A stretch of DNA of 64,000 bases, taken from positions 3,310-67,309 of the forward strand of contig JAFPXF010000035.1 in assembly GCA_017394765.1 (NCBI GenBank), given 5' to 3'. The translations under genes were made by a program, and so were the position numbers. The stretch comes from Bacteroidales bacterium (GTDB lineage Bacteria > Bacteroidota > Bacteroidia > Bacteroidales > WCHB1-69). This document shows positions 19,201-26,331 of this stretch, piece after piece. Positions within the stretch are counted from its first letter, which is position 1; each line of letters begins with the position of its first letter. A model generated the notes under the pieces. The model did no database searches and was not told where the DNA came from. It saw only the letters and a list, made by a program, of their open reading frames with translations.

Positions 19201-21479
19201 CACAGTAGGTCGTATGGACAAGGTTCCTTGCCGATTCGTTTGATGGTTTTTTTGCGGAAAATGTAGGATAATGTCAGCTCCACACTGCCGCGAGCATGTG
19301 TCGCTGCCACAAATCGGGAAACGTTGATGTCGTAGGCGACACCGAGCCGCACGTCTTTCCAATTGAAGAAGACATCGGCAATGATGGCATCGTTCCAGCG
19401 GTACAATAGGCCGCCACCCACGGAGTATATGGTGGTATAGCTGTTTTTTCGTTGGAAATATTCTACATTGACACCGAAGGTGTACTCGCTGAAGCGCCGC
19501 TGCCAACTGCTATAAAGCATGGGTTCCAAGGCCAGATCAGAGGTGAGCCCGATGCGCGAGAGGAAGTGGACACTGTATTTGACGGGCAGTTGCTCCAAGT
19601 CATTGCTGAAAGCTTCGCGAGGTTGGTTAAGGTGTGCCACTGACGTGCCCAATTGGAAGGTGTTGTGCTTGTCGGGAGAAAAACTCCAGAAAAAGCCTGC
19701 CCCGATGTCAAAAAACAACTGCCGGTTGTCTGGAAACAACTCGCTGGTGGGCAGGGACGGGTCATAATGACCGCTATGGAATTGCTCGTCCCAACGTGCG
19801 TTGCTGAAATCGACGTTGTTGTGCAAGATTCCACCATAGATTCCAAGTCCGATTTTGTGCTTGCCACGCCGCCCCAAATACTTAATGTACGAGGCTGTGA
19901 CTATGGCTTGTATAGAGGTGTAGTTGAGGTCGCCGGCATGGTCGAAATTAAAGCCCGCACCGATGCCGATGAGTTCTTGCCGTTGGTTGTTGCGATAGAC
20001 AGATCCGTCAAGGCTGATTCCCATGGTCTGAAAGGGAACCGTTACGGAATGCCACTGCGTACGATAGGCGGCGGTGGCCCGGAAAAGTCCGTCGTAAGCC
20101 CCTGTGAGGGAAGGATTCAGCGTGATGGGCTGGTCATAGAACTGGGAAAAGTGGTAATTCTGCCCCCGTGCGGAGAAAAAAAAACAACACAGTGCCGTCA
20201 AAAGCAGGATGACATATTTGTATTTCTCGTTCCAGCAACGGCGCAGATATTTTCGGAGCTCGTTTTCACGCGGGTTGTCCTGCGGTTCGTAAATTTTCAC
20301 CCCACTCAGTTGCGGTGGCATGAATTCCTGCTCGACGAAGTTGTGCTCGAAGTCATGAGCATACTGATATCCCTTGTGGTAGCCCAATTCCTTCATCAGC
20401 TTGGTGGGTGCGTTGCGGATATGCAGCGGCACAGGCAGGTCGCCGGTCTGCTTGACAATGGCGTATGCCGTGTCAATAGCCATGATGGCAGCGTTGCTCT
20501 TGGGCGACGAGGCCAAGTAGATGGCTGTCTGCGACAGGGGGATTCGCGCTTCTGGCATGCCGATGACGTTCACGGCTTGAAAACAATTGTTGGCCAATAG
20601 CAGTGCGTTAGGATTGGCGTTCCCGATGTCTTCGGAGGCCAGGATGACCATGCGACGCGCGATGAAGAGCGGGTCCTCGCCGGCGATGAGCATGCGCGCC
20701 ATCCAGTAGACTGCAGCGTTTGGGTCGCTGCCCCGCATCGATTTGATGAAGGCAGAGATGATGTCGTAATGCTGCTCCCCGTTCTTGTCGTAAAGTGCTA
20801 AGTTTTGTTGGATCACCTGCAATACGCCTTCTCGGGTGACGGTGAGCACACCGTCCGTCGGCTGTGTCATCCAAGTCACCAACTCGACGGCATTGATGAG
20901 CTTTCGGGCGTCGCCGCCTGAAATACGCAACAAGGCCTCCGTGTCTTCCATGACAATTTTGCATCCCAACTGTTTCTCTTGATAGTCCACGGCGGTTTGC
21001 AGAATGCGCTCCAAATGCACGCGCGACAAATTTTTCAACACATAGACCTGACACCGGGAGAGCAGGGGTGAGATGACCTCGAAGGATGGATTCTCCGTGG
21101 TTGCACCGATGAGCGTGACGACCCCCTGCTCCACAGCACCCAACAAGGAATCTTGCTGGGACTTGGAAAAACGGTGGATCTCATCGATGAAAAGCAGGGA
21201 CCGGTGCTCCGATTTTTTGGCCTTCTCAATAACATCGCGAATGTCTTTTACACCGCTGTTGATGGCACTCAACAGATAAAAGTCGGCGCCTGTCAGCTCG
21301 GCAATGAGCAGCGCCAGAGTGGTCTTGCCCACACCCGGAGGCCCCCAGAAAATCATGGATTGGATGTTGTCGTTTTCAATGGCATTGCGCAATACGGCTC
21401 CCTTGCCCATCAGGTGCTCCTGACCGACGTATGCATCCAGTGTCCGAGGACGTAATATCTCTGCCAAAGGCTTTTGCAT
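19200..21479 (-). CDS. RarA (MgsA) AAA+ ATPase joined in frame to a PorP/SprF outer-membrane barrel
   Basis: One uninterrupted frame of 759 residues holds two unrelated proteins. Residues 1 to about 422 are a complete RarA-type ATPase (Walker A GPPGVGKTT, Walker B LLFIDEIHRFSKSQQD, sensor GATTENPSFEV, the conserved RGSDPNAAVYWMARM and GYHKGYQYAHDF), ending in CWNEKYKY, the kind of tail where RarA proteins normally stop. The next residues, VILLLTALCCFFFSARGQ, look like a signal peptide, and NYHFSQFYDQPITLNPSLTG onwards is a PorP/SprF barrel of about 320 residues. There is no stop codon between them and no ATG, GTG or sensibly placed TTG for a separate barrel start. The stop codon overlaps the start of the OmpA/PD40 gene (ATGA). 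It may be a real fusion, a lost start and stop through local mutation, or an assembly error near 20176-20215. Confidence 0.85.
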   Translation of the reverse strand: MQKPLAEILRPRTLDAYVGQEHLMGKGAVLRNAIENDNIQSMIFWGPPGVGKTTLALLIAELTGADFYLLSAINSGVKDIRDVIEKAKKSEHRSLLFIDEIHRFSKSQQDSLLGAVEQGVVTLIGATTENPSFEVISPLLSRCQVYVLKNLSRVHLERILQTAVDYQEKQLGCKIVMEDTEALLRISGGDARKLINAVELVTWMTQPTDGVLTVTREGVLQVIQQNLALYDKNGEQHYDIISAFIKSMRGSDPNAAVYWMARMLIAGEDPLFIARRMVILASEDIGNANPNALLLANNCFQAVNVIGMPEARIPLSQTAIYLASSPKSNAAIMAIDTAYAIVKQTGDLPVPLHIRNAPTKLMKELGYHKGYQYAHDFEHNFVEQEFMPPQLSGVKIYEPQDNPRENELRKYLRRCWNEKYKYVILLLTALCCFFFSARGQNYHFSQFYDQPITLNPSLTGAYDGLFRATAAYRTQWHSVTVPFQTMGISLDGSVYRNNQRQELIGIGAGFNFDHAGDLNYTSIQAIVTASYIKYLGRRGKHKIGLGIYGGILHNNVDFSNARWDEQFHSGHYDPSLPTSELFPDNRQLFFDIGAGFFWSFSPDKHNTFQLGTSVAHLNQPREAFSNDLEQLPVKYSVHFLSRIGLTSDLALEPMLYSSWQRRFSEYTFGVNVEYFQRKNSYTTIYSVGGGLLYRWNDAIIADVFFNWKDVRLGVAYDINVSRFVAATHARGSVELTLSYIFRKKTIKRIGKEPCPYDLL

Positions 21480-21497
21480 AGCTGTTCAAAGTGTTGG

Positions 21498-21505
21498 CAA
21501 AAGTA
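21498..21505 (-). promoter_or_regulatory. -7 promoter box for the rarA-porP-ompA group
   Basis: The reverse strand reads TACTTTTG (TAnnTTTG), 18 bases before the ATG at 21479, giving a very short leader. Confidence 0.6.
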
Positions 21506-21585
21506 CAAAAAAAAGTAATTGATTATTCGTGTTCGACAATCGGTGAATTTTCTTCGTTTAGCATGACTCATGTCGAAAATAATTG

Positions 21586-21593
21586 TATCTTTG
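21586..21593 (+). promoter_or_regulatory. -7 promoter box for the four-helix-bundle gene
   Basis: TATCTTTG matches TAnnTTTG, 27 bases before the ATG at 21621; divergent from the rarA promoter. Confidence 0.65.
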
Positions 21594-21620
21594 TGGCGTG
21601 AAAACTAATACTTTTTTTTT

Positions 21621-22082
21621 ATGATGAATGAACTAGAAAACAATGTAAGTTTTTTCAGATTTGAAGATTTGAGAATTTATGACAAATCGATGGAATATAT
21701 CGATTGGTTATATGGAAAGATGACACAAATTCCCTGCGACAATGCAGTGACAGTGCGGTTCCCGATAGCCGCTTTCCTTAAATCCGCCAGCAAAATCGCC
21801 TTGAACACGGCGGAAGGATCCTCCCGAAGCAAATCGCAGTTCTTGTATTACATGAAATTGGCTAAGAGCGCGGTGAGGGAGTGCGTCGTTTTTACAGAAA
21901 TATCCCGTAAGGTGAGCATCTTCGATGATGAAATGTATGAACATTCCCGCAATCAATTAATGGAATTGACGAAAATGATCGGCTCCTTGATCTCCTCGTT
22001 GCAGCGCAGCATAGGCTCCTCTGCCGCGGTGGATAAGACAGAGAATCCCATGGGGCCGATGTCGGACATTGACGAATTTTGA
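21621..22082 (+). CDS. Four-helix-bundle protein of the 23S rRNA intervening-sequence (S23) family
   Basis: A 153-residue helical protein with the family pattern: FRFEDLRIYDKSMEYIDWLY at the N-terminus, LKSASKIALNTAEGSSRSKS in the middle and FLYYMKLAKSAVRECVVF after it. Members were first found encoded in 23S rRNA intervening sequences, but many Bacteroidota carry free-standing copies with unknown function. The variable region elsewhere in such proteins is missing here. It has its own -7 box and a strong terminator at 22106-22134, so it looks monocistronic. No rRNA sequence is adjacent. Confidence 0.85.
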   Translation: MMNELENNVSFFRFEDLRIYDKSMEYIDWLYGKMTQIPCDNAVTVRFPIAAFLKSASKIALNTAEGSSRSKSQFLYYMKLAKSAVRECVVFTEISRKVSIFDDEMYEHSRNQLMELTKMIGSLISSLQRSIGSSAAVDKTENPMGPMSDIDEF

Positions 22083-22105
22083 TAAAAATTGTCCGGTTTT
22101 TTTTT

Positions 22106-22134
22106 AGAGGATGCAGAAATGCATCCTCTTTTTA
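22106..22134 (+). terminator. Rho-independent terminator
   Basis: A perfect 10-bp stem, AGAGGATGCA / TGCATCCTCT, with a GAAA tetraloop, is followed by TTTTTATTTTT. It lies 24 bases after the four-helix-bundle gene. Confidence 0.9.
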
Positions 22135-22141
22135 TTTTTCT

Positions 22142-22149
22142 TATTTTTG
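22142..22149 (+). promoter_or_regulatory. -7 promoter box for the C10 protease gene
   Basis: TATTTTTG matches TAnnTTTG, 19 bases before the ATG at 22169 and directly behind the preceding terminator. Confidence 0.6.
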
Positions 22150-22168
22150 CCAGCCAAATTTTTAGGAT

Positions 22169-24259
22169 ATGAAAGTTCAATCAAAAACGTTTCTGCTTCT
22201 CTCTATGCTCCTTGTGACAGCTGTTTCCTCGTTTTCAAATCCTGTTGGGAAGAGGGCTATGATTGCATTCGGCCAGGCTGCTTTCAGACAAAAAGCGGCT
22301 GCGATTCATCCGGAAGCTGTCTCTGCCGAGTTGAAGGATGTCTTCTTCTTGGGTGATGCGAAAAAACCCTCATTGGCAATCCTGAATTTCGACGGAGGAT
22401 TTCTTGTCGTCTCCGGTGACGATGCCGCCTTCCCTGTCTTGGCCTATTCGTTTGAAAGTGGGCTTGATTGGGATGCCGCTGCTCCTGGCGCACGCTACTT
22501 TATAGAATCCTATCAGCGGGAAATCCAGCAGATGAGAAAACAGAATGTCCAGCCTACAGACGAGGTTCAGCGTGAATGGCAAGCCCTTTCCTCCAAGGAT
22601 GTCCAGGATGCGACGGTTATCATCTCCCCTCTGCTGACAGCCCGATGGAACCAAAACAAGTTCTATAACCAGTATTCTCCGGAAGATTATGAGTCAGGAT
22701 CCTATTATGACAATCGCACCCCGAACGGTTGTGTTGCCGTGGCCATGGCGATGATCATGTATTACTATCGTTATCCCGAATGCGGTCAGGGGTCGCATAC
22801 CAATTACACTGATTACGACGCCTATTACGTCAATTTTGCTCAACAGCATTACTGCTATGATGTCATGCAAGACCAGTTGGAACATTACAATAACGAGGTC
22901 GCCAAGTTGATTTTCCATTGTGCTACCTCCGTGGATATGCACTATGCGTCCGATGGTTCCGGGGCCTATTCTCAAGAAGTGCCTAATGCAGTCACGACGT
23001 ATTTCAGATATAGTCCCGATTGCGAAATACAAAGCAAACATAACTATAACTCTTCGGTATGGAGACAAAAATTGAAAACGGAGTTGAACGCCCTCCATCC
23101 TATTTATTATTCGGGTTACTCTGAAGATGGCGGACATGCATTTGTCTGTGATGGCTATAATAGCGACAACCATTTCCATTTCAATTTTGGATGGGGTGGG
23201 TCTTCCAACGGATATTACAGCTTGAGCAGTAGCAATTCCCAAGCTGTGAATGGTTTTTCGTCGGGTCAGGCCGCCATCTTCAATTTTTATCCCGCAGATC
23301 TTGATTACCCGGGCGATTGTCAATCCAGGGAAATTTTTGCCGAGAATGGATCCTTGGAAGACGGCAGTTCTGTCTTTGACTATCAAGACAACCAAAACTG
23401 CACCTATCTTCTCAGCTCCCCTGGCGCAAATTCTGTCACGATCACCGTCCAGTCTTTTGAAACCCAACAGGGATTTGATTCGCTGAGCTTCTGGAATAAA
23501 AACGACTCCTTGTTGCTCACACTCTCGGGAGAAATGCCCACCACCAAGGTTTATGATTTTCTGACGGACAGCCTGTACATTACCTTTGTGACAGATGACT
23601 CCATCACCGATGCCGGCTGGAGAATACAATACCAATTCAATAGACCTTTGCAAATCTGCAATGCCGGTTTGATCACGGGACTTGAAGGTACACTTACGGA
23701 TGGAAGTGGCGACCAGGACTACAACCCCAACACGAGTTGCGTGTGGGTCTTCAGGAATGTCTCGGCTTCCAGTATTACTTTCTCGTTTGATTCCTTGGAC
23801 CTCAGTCCAGAGGATCGCCTGGTTTTCTATGATGCCAAGATTAATCCCAACAGATTGATTAATGTCTTTTCGGGCAATACCATTCCTGCTGATTTCACCG
23901 TGAATTCAAGTAAAGTGAGAGTCGGTTTTTTCACCGACAATTATCTTAATGGAGGTGGCTTCTCTTTCCGGTGGACATTCAATCTCCAGGATGGGATCCA
24001 TCAAGAGGAAATGGACTCGGATTCATGGACTGTTTTTCCAAATCCTGCGACAAACAGGGTGAATGTGTCTCTGCCGGATGGCTGGAAAAACGGTGCGATT
24101 GCCATATACGATATGGCGGGACGACAAGTTTTGCAGCAGCCCATTTCTGGGAATAGTACCGTTTCTTTTGATTCAAGTTCTTTAAATAGTGGTATTTATA
24201 CGGTTGTGTGCCAGAGTGGAAATAAGACTCTGAAAAAAAAGCTGGCGATTGTTCGTTAG
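22169..24259 (+). CDS. Secreted C10 (streptopain-like) cysteine protease with CUB-like domains and T9SS sorting tail
   Basis: The 696-residue precursor has a signal peptide (1-23), a propeptide ending near residue 150, and a C10 catalytic domain with the nucleophile Cys188 in TPNGCVAVAMAM and the histidine His323 in GGHAFVCDGY, followed by FHFNFGWGGSSNGYYSL. Two CUB-like beta-sandwich units follow (about 385-495 and 500-610). The C-terminus, WTVFPNPATNRVNVSLPDG to the final LKKKLAIVR, is a type A T9SS sorting domain, which is removed when the protein is exported to the surface. It resembles the interpain/periodontain type of secreted proteases in oral and gut Bacteroidales. The propeptide should keep it inactive until secretion. 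The DUF6515-like gene follows 66 bases later. Confidence 0.92.
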   Translation: MKVQSKTFLLLSMLLVTAVSSFSNPVGKRAMIAFGQAAFRQKAAAIHPEAVSAELKDVFFLGDAKKPSLAILNFDGGFLVVSGDDAAFPVLAYSFESGLDWDAAAPGARYFIESYQREIQQMRKQNVQPTDEVQREWQALSSKDVQDATVIISPLLTARWNQNKFYNQYSPEDYESGSYYDNRTPNGCVAVAMAMIMYYYRYPECGQGSHTNYTDYDAYYVNFAQQHYCYDVMQDQLEHYNNEVAKLIFHCATSVDMHYASDGSGAYSQEVPNAVTTYFRYSPDCEIQSKHNYNSSVWRQKLKTELNALHPIYYSGYSEDGGHAFVCDGYNSDNHFHFNFGWGGSSNGYYSLSSSNSQAVNGFSSGQAAIFNFYPADLDYPGDCQSREIFAENGSLEDGSSVFDYQDNQNCTYLLSSPGANSVTITVQSFETQQGFDSLSFWNKNDSLLLTLSGEMPTTKVYDFLTDSLYITFVTDDSITDAGWRIQYQFNRPLQICNAGLITGLEGTLTDGSGDQDYNPNTSCVWVFRNVSASSITFSFDSLDLSPEDRLVFYDAKINPNRLINVFSGNTIPADFTVNSSKVRVGFFTDNYLNGGGFSFRWTFNLQDGIHQEEMDSDSWTVFPNPATNRVNVSLPDGWKNGAIAIYDMAGRQVLQQPISGNSTVSFDSSSLNSGIYTVVCQSGNKTLKKKLAIVR

Positions 24260-24325
24260 GGCTTAAACATTTTGTCGCTCTGTTTGTCTTTATCGGCGAT
24301 GTTTAACACAATAAAATCTACTATC

Positions 24326-25453
24326 ATGAAAAAGTTAGTCATTTCCTTAGGCATTATCTGCATGATGGCACTGTCCGCATCAGATATCATGGGACAAACA
24401 CCGGTCTCCAGAACGAACACTTCCTCCGCAGCGGCTGGCAAATCCCAAAGCACTGCAGTCCGCCAGGAAAGGAAGGGTGATGCTCAGATGAGCAAAGCCA
24501 ACACTAACTATCAGCGAGCACAGTCCTCTGTCGCACGTCCTGCCGCCACGAGTCAGCAGACATCAACCACTCGTCCTGCGGCCACGACCACGACGGCTCG
24601 TCCGACCACGACGGCTCGCCCGGCATCTACACCTGCAAGCAGAACCACTACCAATAGCAGTGTCAGTTCCACTCGTACCAACACGAGTTCCTCAACGGTG
24701 ACAAGGCCTGCTTCTTCGAGCACCAGTGTGAACCGTCAGGCTGCTACAAACGCTGCACAGCCGGCTACTACTTCTGCAAGCAGACAAACGGGATCTTCCA
24801 CGACGGCTAAGCCCGCCACCACCGCAACTGCCACACAACCTTCCGCACGTGAGACGGCCAATGCTTCTTCTGCAGCGACCACGGCCAGAGGTACGGCTCC
24901 CAGCAGTACATCTGAGTCAAGAAGAGGTTACAACGGACAAGGTGTGGCCCAACCGCAACCCGCTCCTCAGGGATATACCGGAGGTGGCGCGAGTGGCGAC
25001 CCCAAGATGCACCACAACCCCTTCATGCACCCGAATCACCACAACTTCGGCGGCCACATGACTGTCCCTCGTCATATACAACCGGTTTACTACGGCGGAA
25101 TTCCCTACTACTACTATAACAGCGTCTTCTGCACCATGTTGAACGGCTACTATGTGATCTGCAGACCTCCGCTCGGCGCCGTCATCGCATACTCGATCTT
25201 CCACACCTGGCGTCCCGTTGTCGTGATCCACAGAGGTGTAACCTACTACTATGACGATGGTACTTTCTTCCGCCCGAGACAAAGAGATTATGTCGTAGTC
25301 GCCCCTCCGGTGGGAGCCTTGGTGGCCGAATTGCCCAGCAACTATCAGACCATCGTACTCGAAGGAAGAGTTTACTACAAGGTCGATAACGTTTACTATA
25401 AGGAAGTTGTGCTTGACGGGTATCTCTGGTATGAAGTGCTCTTTGTAGCTTAA
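24326..25453 (+). CDS. Exported Ser/Thr/Ala-rich protein with DUF6515-like C-terminal domain
   Basis: The ATG at 24326 gives a 375-residue protein with a signal peptide (MKKLVISLGIICMMALSASDI); upstream in-frame residues from 24272 are rejected because they would hide it. Residues about 25-215 are low complexity, dominated by Thr, Ser, Ala and Arg with TTTARPTTTARPAST-like runs, likely disordered. The C-terminal 130 residues are aromatic (IPYYYYNSVFCTMLNGYYV, GVTYYYDDGTFF) and contain the DUF6515-type pattern VVAPPVGALVAELPSNYQT followed by a YYKVDNVYYKEV repeat. No lipobox is present. The function is unknown; the architecture suggests a periplasmic or outer-membrane-associated protein. Confidence 0.82.
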   Translation: MKKLVISLGIICMMALSASDIMGQTPVSRTNTSSAAAGKSQSTAVRQERKGDAQMSKANTNYQRAQSSVARPAATSQQTSTTRPAATTTTARPTTTARPASTPASRTTTNSSVSSTRTNTSSSTVTRPASSSTSVNRQAATNAAQPATTSASRQTGSSTTAKPATTATATQPSARETANASSAATTARGTAPSSTSESRRGYNGQGVAQPQPAPQGYTGGGASGDPKMHHNPFMHPNHHNFGGHMTVPRHIQPVYYGGIPYYYYNSVFCTMLNGYYVICRPPLGAVIAYSIFHTWRPVVVIHRGVTYYYDDGTFFRPRQRDYVVVAPPVGALVAELPSNYQTIVLEGRVYYKVDNVYYKEVVLDGYLWYEVLFVA

Positions 25454-25467
25454 AAAAAAAAATTCAG

Positions 25468-25514
25468 GATTTGAGCGCGAATCAAAAATTTTAGTATTTT
25501 TGCGCGCTCAAATC
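25468..25514 (+). promoter_or_regulatory. tRNA-Gln promoter embedded in a perfect 12-bp inverted repeat
   Basis: GATTTGAGCGCG (25468-25479) is repeated in perfect inverted form as CGCGCTCAAATC (25503-25514) with a 23-base spacer. The left arm contains a TTTG (25470-25473) and the spacer contains TATTTTTG (25495-25502). These are the -33 and -7 elements of a canonical Bacteroidota promoter at 21-base spacing, placed for tRNA-Gln. The right arm ends three bases before the tRNA. The repeat could be a cruciform, a regulator operator or an RNA hairpin for the transcript arriving from upstream. Confidence 0.75.
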
Positions 25515-25517
25515 TTT

Positions 25518-25588
25518 TGCCCTGTGGTGTAATGGTAGCACAGCAGATTCTGGTTCTGTTTGTATGGGTTCGAGTCCTATCGGGGCAA
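25518..25588 (+). tRNA. tRNA-Gln (anticodon CTG)
   Basis: The 71-base sequence folds as a tRNA: acceptor stem TGCCCTG/CGGGGCA with one G-T pair, D arm around GGTGTAATGGTAGC, anticodon stem GCAGA/TCTGT with loop TTCTGGT giving anticodon CTG, and T arm with GGTTCGAGTCC. The discriminator base is A and CCA is not encoded. CTG reads the glutamine codon CAG. A promoter precedes it and a terminator follows five bases later, so it is a single-gene unit. Confidence 0.93.
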
Positions 25589-25592
25589 CTTC

Positions 25593-25622
25593 AAAATCAC
25601 GCTGTTCAGCGTGATTTTTTTT
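25593..25622 (+). terminator. Rho-independent terminator after tRNA-Gln
   Basis: AAATCACGC, loop TGTTCA, GCGTGATTT, then a T run; the stem is perfect. Confidence 0.9.
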
Positions 25623-25685
25623 GATAGATCCATCTCCTTCCAAGACAGTATCGTAAAAAGGTTGTCACAATCCAAAACTTTTGCG

Positions 25686-25693
25686 TATTTTTG
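25686..25693 (+). promoter_or_regulatory. -7 promoter box for udk
   Basis: TATTTTTG matches TAnnTTTG. A TTG at 25662-25664 lies 21 bases upstream, the right spacing for a -33 element. The udk ATG is 24 bases downstream. Confidence 0.7.
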
Positions 25694-25716
25694 CCGATTG
25701 AAAAAATATATTCGAC

Positions 25717-26331
25717 ATGTTAGTTATTGGCATCGCCGGCGGATCCGGCTCTGGAAAGACCTCTGTGGTCAAAAAGATCATACAATGCTTGCCCAAAGAG
25801 CGAGTGAGCGTCCTCAGTCAAGACGCCTATTATAAGGACAACGGCAATCTGCCACAGGAAGAGAAAGAAAAGATTAATTTCGATCATCCTTCCGCTATTG
25901 AATGGTCGCTTTTAATAGACCATATACAACAACTTCATTCAGGCAAATCCGTAGATATGCCCATCTACTCGTATGTGACATGCGGCCGCAGTCGTGAGAC
26001 TATTCCTGTGAAACCCTGTGACGTATTGCTCGTGGAGGGTATCCTCATCTTCACAGATCCCGAACTGTGCCGCATATTGGATTTGAAGGTGTTTGTCGAT
26101 ACCGATGCCGACGAACGCCTTATCCGCATTATTCAACGCGATGTGATTGAGCGTGGACGTGGATTGGACAAGTCAATCATCCACTACCAAAACTTCGTGA
26201 AGCCCATGCATGAACTTTTCATCGAGCCGTCCAAAAGGTTGGCCGATATCATTATACCTGTCGGTGGACAAAACGAGAAGGGAATCGACATCCTGACTTC
26301 CAAAATCAGGCAGACTCTCGGTATTGTTTAA
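25717..26331 (+). CDS. udk: Uridine kinase
   Basis: The 204-residue protein starts MLVIGIAGGSGSGKTSVVKK with a P-loop typical of uridine kinases and has the normal length. Other family segments are VLSQDAYYKD near residue 36, FDHPSAIEW near 55, and the lid region TDADERLIRIIQRDVIERGR near 130. It phosphorylates uridine (and usually cytidine) with ATP or GTP in pyrimidine salvage. It has its own promoter and is convergent with the GATase-like gene: the two stop codons overlap by four bases at 26328-26331. Confidence 0.94.
   Translation: MLVIGIAGGSGSGKTSVVKKIIQCLPKERVSVLSQDAYYKDNGNLPQEEKEKINFDHPSAIEWSLLIDHIQQLHSGKSVDMPIYSYVTCGRSRETIPVKPCDVLLVEGILIFTDPELCRILDLKVFVDTDADERLIRIIQRDVIERGRGLDKSIIHYQNFVKPMHELFIEPSKRLADIIIPVGGQNEKGIDILTSKIRQTLGIV

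Noticed and set aside
20176..20184. A9 homopolymer as the cause of the RarA-PorP fusion by frameshift
   Set aside because: Only the present frame gives a signal peptide just before the barrel; shifting by one or two bases yields a stop or a hydrophilic sequence. It cannot explain the missing stop and start codons.
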